From NCBI RefSeq assembly GCF_000379765.1, contig NZ_KB903431.1:62001-126000 (forward strand): a stretch of 64,000 bases of DNA, read 5' to 3'. Every line of letters begins with the position of its first letter. Within the stretch, counting starts at the first letter, position 1. Source of the stretch: Flexithrix dorotheae DSM 6795. GTDB taxonomy: Bacteria > Bacteroidota > Bacteroidia > Cytophagales > Flammeovirgaceae. The notes beneath the pieces are model-generated. The model ran no database searches. It saw nothing but the letters and a program-made list of their open reading frames with translations, and was not told the DNA's origin. Of the stretch, positions 9,530 through 19,900 are shown one piece after another. A program made the translations under genes and the position numbers.

Positions 9530-10669
9530 TTGGAGGGAAATCAAATTTCTAAATTAACAAACCCGAAAATCGCCATTGTTCATGAATGGTTTGTGGATCA
9601 TTCTGGTTCTGAGAAGGTGCTGGAACAGATGTTGAACGTTTTTCCCGATGCGGATCTTTTTGGGGTGGTGGAGTTTCTGCCGGATGATCTGAAATGGTAT
9701 ATTAAAAATAAACCTGTTAAAACCACTTTCATCCAAAGGCTTCCTTTTGCAAAAACAAAATACAGAAATTACCTGCCTTTAATGCCTTTTGCTATAGAAC
9801 AACTCGATGTTTCTGAATATGACATCGTAATTTCCAATAGTCATGCTGTTACAAAAGGCGTTATAACCAATCTTAATCAATTGCATCTTTGCTATTGCCA
9901 TTCCCCAATCCGGTATGCCTGGGATTTGTACCACCAATACCTCCGGGAGTCCGGGCTCAATAAAGGTCTGAAAGGTTTTATTGCCAAGAAAATTTTGCAT
10001 TACATCCGAATGTGGGATTTGTCAACCGTGAACTGAATTGACCATTTTATATCTAATTCTGCCTATATTGCCAAAAGAATTAAAAAGGTATATAATAGGG
10101 AGGCTACGGTTATTCATCCTCCTGTGGATACAAGTGGATTCGAGTTTTGTGCCGAAAAGGAAGATTATTTTATTACTGCTTCCAGAATGGTGCCTTACAA
10201 AAAGATTGATCTAATTGTAGAAGCATTTAATGAATTACCAGAAAAAAAACTTGTGGTGATAGGTAATGGGCCTGATTTTGAGAAAATTAAAGCTAAAGCT
10301 GGAAGCAATATTGAGTTGATGGGATTTCAAAAATTTGAGGTACTAAAGGAAAAAATTAAAAAAGCCAGGGCTTTTGTATTTGCGGCAGATGAAGATTTTG
10401 GTATAATGCCTGTGGAGGCCCAGGCTTGTGGAACTCCAGTAATCGCCTATAGAAAAGGGGGGGCTTTGGAAACGGTGGTGGATAATGAAACAGGATTATT
10501 TTTTGAAGAACAATCTGTAGAATCCCTAAAAAATACGGTTCTAAAATTTGATCAGGGGAGTAATAAATTTAAGCCTGAGGATATAAGAGCGCATGCCCTG
10601 AAATTTGACAATAAAGTATTTCGTGAAAGTTTTGAAAAGTTTGTAATTGAGGCCTGGAAGAATAAATAA
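9530..10669 (+). pseudogene. GT4 glycosyltransferase interrupted by an in-frame TGA
   Basis: Two adjacent reading segments in the same frame, 9530-10036 and 10124-10669, together form one GT4 (GT-B fold) transferase of about 379 codons. The N-terminal half begins KIAIVHEWFVDHSGSEKVLE and ends MWDLSTVN; TGA at 10034-10036 follows. Translation past it continues without a break as IDHFISNSAYIAKRIKKVYN, the expected next block of the family, which usually has Arg here; CGA to TGA is a single transition. The second half keeps SRMVPYKKIDLIVEAF, VIGNGPDFEKI and the donor-site EDFGIMPVEAQACGTPVIAY. Either the gene is a very recent pseudogene, the stop is read through, or the base is a sequence error. 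The start is TTG at 9530. Confidence 0.85.
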
Positions 10670-10742
10670 AGAATAATAGTTTACTAACTAAATTCTTTTT
10701 CCGAAAAAATTGTTTTTAATTTGTGTCAGGATAGTCTTAAAA

Positions 10743-11144
10743 ATGATATTTAGGAAAATTTCATATGGATTTCATTTTATAGCAATTTTGTTCCTTCTGG
10801 GGCACATGATGGTTCCTCATGTCCATAATAATATCAAGGAAACATCGATTCTAGAACCCTGCCATAGTGGAGATAAGGGACTTCTGGGAATGCTTGAACA
10901 TGTTTTCTCCATAAATCTTGGGGGAGATCATCTTCAGGAGCTTGTAAAGGACGAAGTGGCAAAATCTAACCTAAAGGATTATTCTCAGCCTATTCTTTGT
11001 CCTAATTTCATTGAGCAGGATTTCTTCGTCTTTTCGGCTATTCAGGCCAATAATCTTGATTTTTGGGATTCAATCATTCCTTTTAAGAATCATATATTTT
11101 TAAATTCTCCCGGCCTCAGAGCTCCTCCCTATTTGTTCTTATAA
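10743..11144 (+). CDS. Small secreted/membrane protein upstream of the metal efflux genes
   Basis: A 133-residue protein not assigned to a named family. The ATG at 10743 is preferred over a TTG at 10710 because it puts a hydrophobic signal segment (FHFIAILFLLGHMMVPHVHNN) directly after a short basic start. The segment is rich in His and Met, followed by a Cys-His pair (EPCHSGD), and the C-terminus is LRAPPYLFL. Short secreted proteins with a His-rich front and an LR-PP ending often precede CzcA-type genes in Bacteroidota, as I recall them. A role as periplasmic metal binder or pump accessory is plausible, not shown. The efflux pump gene starts 196 bases downstream. Confidence 0.6.
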   Translation: MIFRKISYGFHFIAILFLLGHMMVPHVHNNIKETSILEPCHSGDKGLLGMLEHVFSINLGGDHLQELVKDEVAKSNLKDYSQPILCPNFIEQDFFVFSAIQANNLDFWDSIIPFKNHIFLNSPGLRAPPYLFL

Positions 11145-11174
11145 CCACTTCTTTTGATCATTATTTAATTATAG

Positions 11175-11198
11175 TAATACCTTGATTTCAAGGGTATT
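11175..11198. promoter_or_regulatory. Near-palindrome between the small protein gene and the pump gene
   Basis: The arms TAATACCTTGA and TCAAGGGTATTA are complementary apart from one extra G and are separated by two bases. There is no T-run after it, so it is a weak terminator candidate. A binding site for a metal-responsive regulator of the downstream efflux genes is an alternative. No regulator gene is adjacent. Confidence 0.25.
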
Positions 11199-11340
11199 AT
11201 AAGATGTTTCTTTTGGATAAACCAATCTGAAAGTTAATGTTTTGTTGTAACCTTATAATTTCATTTTAGGGGAAATGAATTTGTTCAAAAGAAGGACCTT
11301 TCTGAAATTCTTATTTTGAAATACAAAATCAAACCAATAA

Positions 11341-14300
11341 ATGATCAATAAAATCATCAGGTTTTCCATAAACAATAAACTTGTCGTTGGTCTTTTTACT
11401 TTTCTTTGGATAGGGGTAGGAATATATTCCTTACGTCAGCTTCCAATTGATGCTGTTCCTGATATTACCAACAATCAGGTTCAGGTAGTGACCATTTCTC
11501 CATCTCTGGCCCCTCAGGAAGTTGAAAAATTTATCACCTATCCCATAGAAATATCTATGGCAAATGTGCCGGGAGTGATAGAAATCAGATCCATTTCCCG
11601 ATTTGGGCTCTCTGTTGTGACCATTGTATTTAAAGATAATATTCCAGTCCTGGAAGCCCGACAACTGGTGGGAGAAAACCTGAATATTGCAAAAGGGGAA
11701 ATCCCTGAAAATTTGGGAAGCCCTGAACTCATGCCGATTACCACAGGATTGGGCGAAATTTTCCAATATACTGTAGATATTAAGCCCGGTTATGAATCAA
11801 AATATAATGCCACTGATTTAAGGACAATTCAGGATTGGATTGTAAAAAGACAATTGTCGGGGACAGCTGGAATTGTAGAAATTAGCAGTTTTGGTGGGTA
11901 TTTAAAGCAATATCAGGTATCTATTGATCCCATTAAAATACGTTCCTACGATGTAACTATCAATGAAATTCAGGAGGCATTGTCCTTAAATAATGAAAAT
12001 ACAGGAGGTAGTTATATCCAAACAGGGCCCTATGCTTTTTATATCAGGGCTGAAGGATTATTGAAAAGCATCCGTGATATTGAAAATGTGGTGGTAAAAC
12101 AGCTTGAGGGTCTGCCATTACTGATAAAAGACATTGCTCAGGTAGAAATTGGGCATTCCCCCAGGTTTGGAGCCATGACCAAAGATGGAAAGGGTGAGGT
12201 AGTAGGAGGGATTACCCTGATGCTAAAAGGGGAAAATGCTTCTGAAGCCATTCAAAATGTAAAAGAAAGAATTGCTCAAATTACCAAATCATTACCGGAA
12301 GGAATTGAATTAAATCCTTATCTGGACAGGGCAGAGTTGGTAAGCAAGGTTATTAAAACCGTACAGAAAAATCTTATCGAAGGAGGGCTTATTGTTATTT
12401 TTATTTTGGTTTTACTGCTCGGTAGCTTTAGAGGAGGATTAATTGTAGCCTCTGTAATTCCCCTTTCCATGCTGTTTGCCTTTTCTTTAATGAATATTTT
12501 TGGTGTTTCTGCAAATTTGATGAGTCTGGGGGCAATTGATTTTGGAATTATTGTTGACGGGGCGGTAATTGTGGTGGAAAGTATCATCCATCACCTTCAT
12601 TTAAACTTTAAAAACAAATCTGTTTCACAGAAAGATTTGGATAACACTGTTTACCTTTCGGCCAGTAATATCATGCGCTCTGCGGTATTCGGAATGTTAA
12701 TTATTTTAATTGTATTCTTTCCTATTATGAGTCTGGTGGGAATTGAAGGAAAGACTTTCAGGCCCATGGCTTTCACCGTTTCTTTTGCTTTAATCGGAGC
12801 CCTGATACTATGCCTCACCTACGTGCCCATGATGGCTTCTGTATTTATGGAAAAGGAAATCTCGAAGAAAATTACCCTGGCCGATAAGATTAATAATTTT
12901 ATTCATCGATTGTATAAGCCATTTATCCGAAATGCTTTAGCATATAAAAAAACTGTCTTACTTACTGCAATGCTTCTGCTTGCAATTAGCCTTTTTGTTT
13001 TTACCCGATTGGGAGCCGTATTTATTCCTACCCTTGAAGAAGGGGACCTGGCCATGCAAATGAATATTCCCCCGGGAAGTTCTCTGAATGAAAGCATTAA
13101 AATTTCCACCAAGGCCGAGCAGGTTTTATTAGCCAACTTTCCTGAGGTGAAAAATGTGGTATCCAAAATTGGAACTGCTGAAGTTCCTACGGACCCCATG
13201 GCTATTGAAAGTGCAGATATTATGATTATCCTGAAAGATAAGGACAACTGGACAAGTGCGGCTACTACAGAAGAATTGGCAGGACAAATGAAGGAAAAAC
13301 TGGAAGTTATTACTGGTGGATCTTTTGAGTTTACCCAGCCAATCCAGTTGAGATTCAATGAACTGATGACGGGTGTAAAATCTGATATTGCCCTTAAAAT
13401 ATATGGAGAAGATATTGATTTACTTTTTCAATATGGCAATAAAGTAAAGGATCTAATACAAAATATTCCAGGAGCGGCTGATGTAAAAGTAGAACAGATT
13501 GAAGGACTTCCACAAATTTTTATCGATTACAGAAGAGATAAAATGGCCAGGTATGGATTGAATATTAAAGACTTAAATGAAACTATAAATGCGGCTATGG
13601 CCGGTGGAAAAGCAGGAATTATTTATGAAGGAGAAAGAAAATTTGATTTGGTAGTCAGGTTAAATGAAAATTACCGGAATGATTCCAGGATCTACGAAAA
13701 ACTTTTTATCAGAACAGCAAGTGGGATGCAGGTACCTCTAATGGAGGTGGCTAATATTCGAAGGGAAGAAGGACCAATGCAAATTTCAAGGGATAATACA
13801 CAACGGCAGATTTCTATTGGTATCAATGTGAGAGGAAGGGATATTCAAAGTCTGGTAGAAGAAATTAAACTGAAACTGGATGGGAACTTAAATCTTCCTC
13901 CAGGATACTTTATAACCTATGGTGGACAGTTTGAAAATTTAAAAACAGCTATAGAAAGGCTTGAAATCGCAGTTCCTGTAGCTTTAGGGTTAATCTTTAT
14001 CTTATTGTATTTCACGTTTAATTCCCTTTCTCAGGCGCTAATTATTTTTTCTGCGATTCCCTTTTCTGCTATTGGTGGAATCATTGCCCTTTGGCTAAGA
14101 AATATGCCTTTTAGTATATCTGCAGGTATTGGCTTTGTTGCCTTGTTCGGTGTAGCTGTACTGGACGGCCTTGTGCTTATTTCTTGTTTTAATCAACTGA
14201 AAAAGGAGGGTGTTTTTGATTTAAAGGAACGAATTTTAAAAGGAACTGCTCTGCGAATAAGGCCGGTAGTAATGACTTCACTGGTCGCTTCTCTTGGTTT

Positions 14301-15678
14301 TTTACCGATGGCGCTTTCAACCTCTGTTGGTGGTGAAGTACAGAGACCGCTGGCTACTGTGGTAATAGGTGGATTAGTATCTGCCACCATTCTTACCTTA
14401 TTGGTTCTACCAGTGATTTACAGTTTTGTGGAATCCGGTAGTTTTAGCAAATTCCTTAAAAAATCTTCAGTAAAAACAGCTGTTATTTTGCTGATTTTAA
14501 CCGGTGGGTTTATAGCTTATTCTCCTGCTAAAGCGCAGGAATTAAAAACAATTTCTCTGCAAGAGGCTATTGGCATGGCAGTAGTCAATAATCCGAAAAT
14601 GAAGGATGCAGAATTGAAAATTAAAGGCACTTCTTATTATAGGAAATCTGCTTTGAATTTTGGAGATACTGAGCTTGAATATACTAAAGGCCAGATAAAT
14701 GATGCCATAATTGATTATCAGTTTTTTATAAAACAAAACTTTGGAATGCCCCTGGAACATTCAGCTAAGGTGAAATTTAATAAACAGGAAGTGAGAGTTT
14801 ATGAAGTGGAACGAGAAAATATTAGGAGGGATTTGGTGAAAAATATTACCCTGACTTATTATGAGTGGGTTGGATTATTGAATAAAAAGGGGATAATAAA
14901 TCAATACCTTCAGTATTTCGATGAGATGGTAGAAGTGGCAGATCTTCGGTATGAAACAGGAGATTCGAATTTGCTATCCAAAATTGTAGCGGAAACCTGG
15001 AGAGAGGAAACAAAAGTAAAGCTCAATACTATCAATGCAGACATTGAAGTACAGGAAGGCAAATTCCAACAATTGATATTCACAGAGGGGAATTTTATAC
15101 CCGATACTTCCAATACTACAAAAGCGTCCATGTTACCCCTCCAAAATTTTCAGGATTCTCTTGAGGCGAGTAGTCCTTTAGTAAAGTTGATGGAGGAAAA
15201 ATATATACTGGCTCAAAAGGAATTAAGCATTGAAAAATCCAGAATTACCCCAAAATTGAGTCTGGGCTATTTCAATCAGTCTTTATTAGGGGTAAATAAT
15301 TATGATGGCTGGCAGGTGAAATTAGCATTCCCTCTTTGGTTTGTTCCTCAAAAAGGAAATATTCAGGCTAAAAAAATAGAAATTGACAGAGCTGCTAACT
15401 TATATGTGTATAGTCAGTTTCAGTTGAATAAAGAATTGGAAATCAGGCTGCAGGAATACAGGAAATACAGCAACAAACTGGATTATTTTGAAAATACTGC
15501 TTTAAAACAAGCCGAAATAATTACGGGAAAATCCGGGGAATTATACCAGCTTGGGGAAATTGGATATTATGAGCATATTCAAAATTTATCCAAAGCTGTG
15601 GAGATTCGTCTGGACTATTGGGATACACTCAAAGAATATAACAAAACCATTATCCAAGTCAATTATCTCATAGAGTAG
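11341..15678 (+). CDS. czcA: CzcA-type RND metal efflux pump fused to a CzcC/TolC-type outer membrane channel
   Basis: A 1445-residue fusion. Residues 1 to about 1040 are a full heavy-metal RND pump: an N-terminal helix, two large periplasmic halves, twelve membrane helices, and the proton-relay helix DFGIIVDGAVIVVE near 400-413. The DFG..VDG form is that of pumps for divalent ions (Zn, Co, Ni, Cd) and not the Cu/Ag CusA form. About 1043-1066 is a basic-hydrophobic stretch ending in SPAKAQE, which looks like a signal peptide. From about 1067 to the end is an outer-membrane-factor domain with long coiled-coil helices (LQEAIGMAVVNNPKMKDAEL). The following gene encodes the adaptor, completing a CzcCBA system. 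The fusion is known in Bacteroidota; whether it is cleaved is unknown. Confidence 0.92.
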   Translation: MINKIIRFSINNKLVVGLFTFLWIGVGIYSLRQLPIDAVPDITNNQVQVVTISPSLAPQEVEKFITYPIEISMANVPGVIEIRSISRFGLSVVTIVFKDNIPVLEARQLVGENLNIAKGEIPENLGSPELMPITTGLGEIFQYTVDIKPGYESKYNATDLRTIQDWIVKRQLSGTAGIVEISSFGGYLKQYQVSIDPIKIRSYDVTINEIQEALSLNNENTGGSYIQTGPYAFYIRAEGLLKSIRDIENVVVKQLEGLPLLIKDIAQVEIGHSPRFGAMTKDGKGEVVGGITLMLKGENASEAIQNVKERIAQITKSLPEGIELNPYLDRAELVSKVIKTVQKNLIEGGLIVIFILVLLLGSFRGGLIVASVIPLSMLFAFSLMNIFGVSANLMSLGAIDFGIIVDGAVIVVESIIHHLHLNFKNKSVSQKDLDNTVYLSASNIMRSAVFGMLIILIVFFPIMSLVGIEGKTFRPMAFTVSFALIGALILCLTYVPMMASVFMEKEISKKITLADKINNFIHRLYKPFIRNALAYKKTVLLTAMLLLAISLFVFTRLGAVFIPTLEEGDLAMQMNIPPGSSLNESIKISTKAEQVLLANFPEVKNVVSKIGTAEVPTDPMAIESADIMIILKDKDNWTSAATTEELAGQMKEKLEVITGGSFEFTQPIQLRFNELMTGVKSDIALKIYGEDIDLLFQYGNKVKDLIQNIPGAADVKVEQIEGLPQIFIDYRRDKMARYGLNIKDLNETINAAMAGGKAGIIYEGERKFDLVVRLNENYRNDSRIYEKLFIRTASGMQVPLMEVANIRREEGPMQISRDNTQRQISIGINVRGRDIQSLVEEIKLKLDGNLNLPPGYFITYGGQFENLKTAIERLEIAVPVALGLIFILLYFTFNSLSQALIIFSAIPFSAIGGIIALWLRNMPFSISAGIGFVALFGVAVLDGLVLISCFNQLKKEGVFDLKERILKGTALRIRPVVMTSLVASLGFLPMALSTSVGGEVQRPLATVVIGGLVSATILTLLVLPVIYSFVESGSFSKFLKKSSVKTAVILLILTGGFIAYSPAKAQELKTISLQEAIGMAVVNNPKMKDAELKIKGTSYYRKSALNFGDTELEYTKGQINDAIIDYQFFIKQNFGMPLEHSAKVKFNKQEVRVYEVERENIRRDLVKNITLTYYEWVGLLNKKGIINQYLQYFDEMVEVADLRYETGDSNLLSKIVAETWREETKVKLNTINADIEVQEGKFQQLIFTEGNFIPDTSNTTKASMLPLQNFQDSLEASSPLVKLMEEKYILAQKELSIEKSRITPKLSLGYFNQSLLGVNNYDGWQVKLAFPLWFVPQKGNIQAKKIEIDRAANLYVYSQFQLNKELEIRLQEYRKYSNKLDYFENTALKQAEIITGKSGELYQLGEIGYYEHIQNLSKAVEIRLDYWDTLKEYNKTIIQVNYLIE

Positions 15679-15754
15679 GTCGGGATATGTGAATCTGGAA
15701 ATTTAAAAAAGCTCAAAAATCTGAGGAATCAATGCCTCTTTAAAAATATTAATT

Positions 15755-16906
15755 ATGAAAAATTTACTCACTTTAATTTTGGCTCTAGTGTTTATTGGCT
15801 GTGCAAAAGAAGCTCCTGACCATCATGAAAATGACCATGATCATGATGAAAATACCAAAAATGTAATTTTTACATCAGAGCAATTGGAAATGGCCGAAAT
15901 AAAAACTGCCAAAATACAGGAACAGGAAATTTCAGATGAAATTAATTGTATTGGTATAATTGATCTTCCACCACAGAACAAAGCCACTATTCATCCTCAA
16001 ATCCAGGGTTTTATAAAAGAAATCAGAGTTTTAATAGGAACCAAGGTGAAAAAGGGAGAACTGCTGGTAGTTTTGGAACATCCAGATTATATCAAACTTC
16101 AGGAGGCCTACCTTGAGGTTTTATATCAGTTTAAGTTTGCTGAAAAGGAGTTTAGCAGACAGAAAACCTTGTCGGAAGGGAATGCCACAGCCAAAAAGCA
16201 ATTCGAAAAAACTGAATCAGAATATGGTTTACTTAAAGCCAAAAAAGCATCACTTGAAGCTCAGATGAAAATGGCCGGCTTAGACTTCAAAAATTTAACT
16301 CCGGAAAAAATTACCAATCAGGTAAATATTTATGCACCTTTTTCCGGCTCTATTTCTAACGTTTTTGTGCAAACCGGGCAGCATGTTACCATTGAGGAAA
16401 GAATTCTGGATATGATAAATAAAGAGCACATTCATCTGGAACTTCAGGTTTTTCCCAGAGATGCGGTGAAAATTGCCCTGGGGCAGGAAATTAAATTTGA
16501 AGTACAGGGTTTGCCGGAAAGGAAGTTTGCCGGAGAAGTTTTCCTAATTGGAGAAACAGTGGATCAGCATAATAATGCGATTAATATTCATGGTCATATT
16601 GAAGAAGAATTGGATTTGTTTAAACCTGGAATGTATGTAAGTGCCACTATTAAAGTAAATGCGCAAAAATTGCCAGTGGTGCCTGAAAATGCGCTGATAA
16701 ATGATGAAGGACAATATTTTGTTTTTGCCAAAACCGGGGATTCGGAATTTGAGAAAATGCCGGTAGAAATTGGACTGGTAAATGGCGGTTTTGTGGAGAT
16801 TTCATCCGGTTCATTTCAAATGATAAAGGGAATGGAAATAGTAACGGAAGGAGCAAATTACATTAAAGCTCAGATGCATGGGATTTCCGGAGGACATGAC
16901 CATTAG
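15755..16906 (+). CDS. czcB: CzcB-type periplasmic adaptor lipoprotein of the RND efflux system
   Basis: A 383-residue membrane fusion protein. The signal peptide ends in a lipobox, VFIGC, with Cys at about 16, so it should be an anchored lipoprotein. Directly after it is a metal-binding patch PDHHENDHDHDE, and the C-terminus again has His residues (GGHDH). The body shows an HlyD-like order: a lipoyl/barrel-sandwich half (HPQIQGFIKEIRVLIGTKVKKG), a helical hairpin (about 110-180), the second lipoyl half (NIYAPFSGSISNVFVQTGQHV), a beta-barrel and a membrane-proximal domain. It bridges the pump and channel encoded by the preceding fusion gene, 76 bases upstream. The His-rich ends fit Zn/Co/Ni handling. 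Confidence 0.92.
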   Translation: MKNLLTLILALVFIGCAKEAPDHHENDHDHDENTKNVIFTSEQLEMAEIKTAKIQEQEISDEINCIGIIDLPPQNKATIHPQIQGFIKEIRVLIGTKVKKGELLVVLEHPDYIKLQEAYLEVLYQFKFAEKEFSRQKTLSEGNATAKKQFEKTESEYGLLKAKKASLEAQMKMAGLDFKNLTPEKITNQVNIYAPFSGSISNVFVQTGQHVTIEERILDMINKEHIHLELQVFPRDAVKIALGQEIKFEVQGLPERKFAGEVFLIGETVDQHNNAINIHGHIEEELDLFKPGMYVSATIKVNAQKLPVVPENALINDEGQYFVFAKTGDSEFEKMPVEIGLVNGGFVEISSGSFQMIKGMEIVTEGANYIKAQMHGISGGHDH

Positions 16907-16916
16907 AATGATTTTA

Positions 16917-19900
16917 TTACTGCCCCTGAAGTGAAAACTGCTTGGGGGGCATGCCATATTTTTTCCTGAAACAACGGCTGAAATATTGGAGATCATTAAA
17001 GCCTACATCATATGCGGTATCGGAAACTCTTTGACCCTGCTGTAATAACTCTGCTGCTTTTTTCAGTCTTATATTTCTGATAAATTCATTTACCGATTGC
17101 CCGGTCAGTGCCTGAAGTTTTCTATAAAGCTGAGGTCGGCTAATGCCTACTTCCTTACAAAGCACTTCTACTCCAAATTGAGCATTGGTCAGATTTTTAT
17201 TCACAATTTTAATCAGGTCATCAAGTAATTTCTGGTCTATTGGGTTAAGTCCTGGTTGCTTTTGTGCAAAGGCATGATTTTGATTAAATTTTTGTTGAAG
17301 AGCCTGCCTTGAGGTAATCTGATTTTTCACTCTGGCCTTTAATTCCTGAATATTAAAAGGCTTGACTACATAATCATCGGCTCCGTTTTCCAGTCCTTCA
17401 AGTTTGTGTTGCTGAGATGATCTTGCTGTGAGCAAAATAAGTGGGATATGACAGGTCCTTTTATCAGTTTTTACCTGACTGCAGAATTCAATCCCATCCA
17501 TTTCCGGCATCATGATATCACTAATGATTAAATCAGGAATTTTCTCCTGGGCCAACTCCAAACCTTCCCTTCCATTTTTGGCCCAGCTTATTTCATAGGC
17601 AGATTTAAACTCTTCCGAAATATATTGGAAAATGTCTTCATTATCTTCAGCAATAAGTAGTTGAGGATGCTTTCCGTTTACTTTATGTTGCTGGAGGGAT
17701 TTTTGGGTTTTCTTCCCCATATTCTGGGGTAAAGTTTTTTTGGATTCAGGTTGTTCTCTTCCTAAAATGGTTTCACTCAAATAACTGGATTTCCCTATTG
17801 GAATCAGGATGGAAAATGTAGTTCCTTCATTCTTTTTGCTGGAAACCTCAAGTTTACCTTTGTGTAATTTCACCAGTTCTTTGGAAAGTGAAAGTCCAAT
17901 TCCAGTTCCGGGCTGATACCTTGATGCCCCATTATCTTCCTGATAAAATCGCTTGAATATTAAATTCAGCTTTTCTTCGGAAATGCCTTCTCCGTTATCT
18001 GATACAATTATTTTTACCTGATCCGGATGGCTTTCCGAAATTAAAATTTGAAGAGAAATTTTTCCACCATTTGCAGTAAATTTAAATGCATTGGAAATTA
18101 AATTGGTGAGCACTTTATCGAGTTTGTCCCCATCAAAATATCCCCAAATTTTTGGTTGATTGGCAAGGAAATCAAAATCTATATTTTTATCCAGGGCCAT
18201 CCATTGGAATGACTCATGGATATTTTTTATAAACATGACCAAATCTCCTTTCTGAATAGAAAGTTTGAGTTTTCCCGCTTCCAGTTTTCTGAAATCCATT
18301 AGTTGATTCACCAGATTTTTTAGTTTCTGGGCATTTTTGTAGATTAACTTAATGGCTCCCTCGTCCAGTGGGTTTTTGCTGGAAAGCATATTTTCCAATG
18401 GACCAAGTATGAGGGTAAGTGGAGTCCTGATTTCGTGGGAAATATTGGTAAAAAAACGCAATTTTAGCTGATGAAGTTCTTCTGATTGTGAGTGCTTTAA
18501 CCGCTCCATTTGCAATTCCCCTTTTATTCTCTCCCTTCTCACAGTAAGCTTGTAGGATATAAATAGAAGCAATACCAGCAAAAGTGTATAGATAAAATAA
18601 GCCCATTTGGTTTTCCAGAAGGGCGGTAGTACTACAATTTTTATTTCAATTCCTTCTTCATTCCAAATCCCATCATTATTGCTGGCTTTTACCCTGAATT
18701 TATACTCGCCCGGAGGAATGTTGGTATATTTTGCTTTTTTCTCTGTATCTTTTTTACTCCAGTTTTTATCAAAATTTTCTAGTTTATAGGTATACTGATT
18801 TCGTTTACTATTCGAATAATTCAGGGCTACATATTCAAATGAAAAAGTGGATTGATTGTGATTGAGGGTAATCGACTTTACTTGATTTAGCGGTTTTGAT
18901 AATGGCCCTTCTTCAGTTATGGGAACGGGCTCATTGAAAATATTAAATCCTGTAAAGGCTATTTTTGGAACAGAGGGATTGTCCTGAATACTATCCGGAT
19001 GGAAATGTAATATTCCCTGACCGCATCCAAACAACATTTCCCCATTAGGAAGTTTTAAACTTGACTTGGGTAAAAAACTGGTGGTTAACAATCCGTCTTC
19101 CTCATCATAATTTCTTACAAGGTTATTTCGGTAATTAAATTTGATGATACCACCCTCAGTGCTTAGCCAAAGATTTCCATGATCATCCTCCAAAATACCA
19201 TGAATCCTGTCATTGCTAAATCCATCGGAGATAGAGTATCTTTGAAAAGAGCTATCCTGCTCATTCCATTTGTTTAATCCGGCATGTGTCCCAATCCAAA
19301 GGTTTCCTTTACTATCTTCAAAAATGGTTTCGACAAAGTTATTACTGATGCTTGAAGGATCATTTACCTTATAACTAAATAGGGAAAATTTACCCTTATC
19401 TGGATCGAACTTACTTATGCCCCCTCCATAGGTCCCTACCCAGAAAGTACCTTGGCTGTCTTTAAACAATACACTGGTATGATGGCTGTAAACCAGGCTT
19501 TCCGGGTTTTCAGGATCGTTCTCATACCTTTTTAAAAGCTTTCCCTGGCTGTCATAATGATTTAACCCCAAAACACTTCCTGCCCAAATTTCATTATTTT
19601 GATCTACTAAAACAGATCTTAAATCCCAGTGATGTCTTAACTGTTCAGGGGATTTTGTAGTGGAAATGATAGAATTGTTTTTGGTGTCATATAATATCAT
19701 TCCAGTGTTGGAGGCTAGGGCAAATTTTTGCTGGTTTATTTCAGCGATCTCCTGGATAGGGGAGTTGAGGGTAAAAAACGCTCCAAAATCTCCTGAACTT
19801 TTCAAATTGCTTTCATGGAGCTTTATCATGCCTCCAGGGTTGCCGGCCCAAATATTTCCGGTTTCATCCCGATGAAGAGAATGAATGATTTTTTCAAGTG

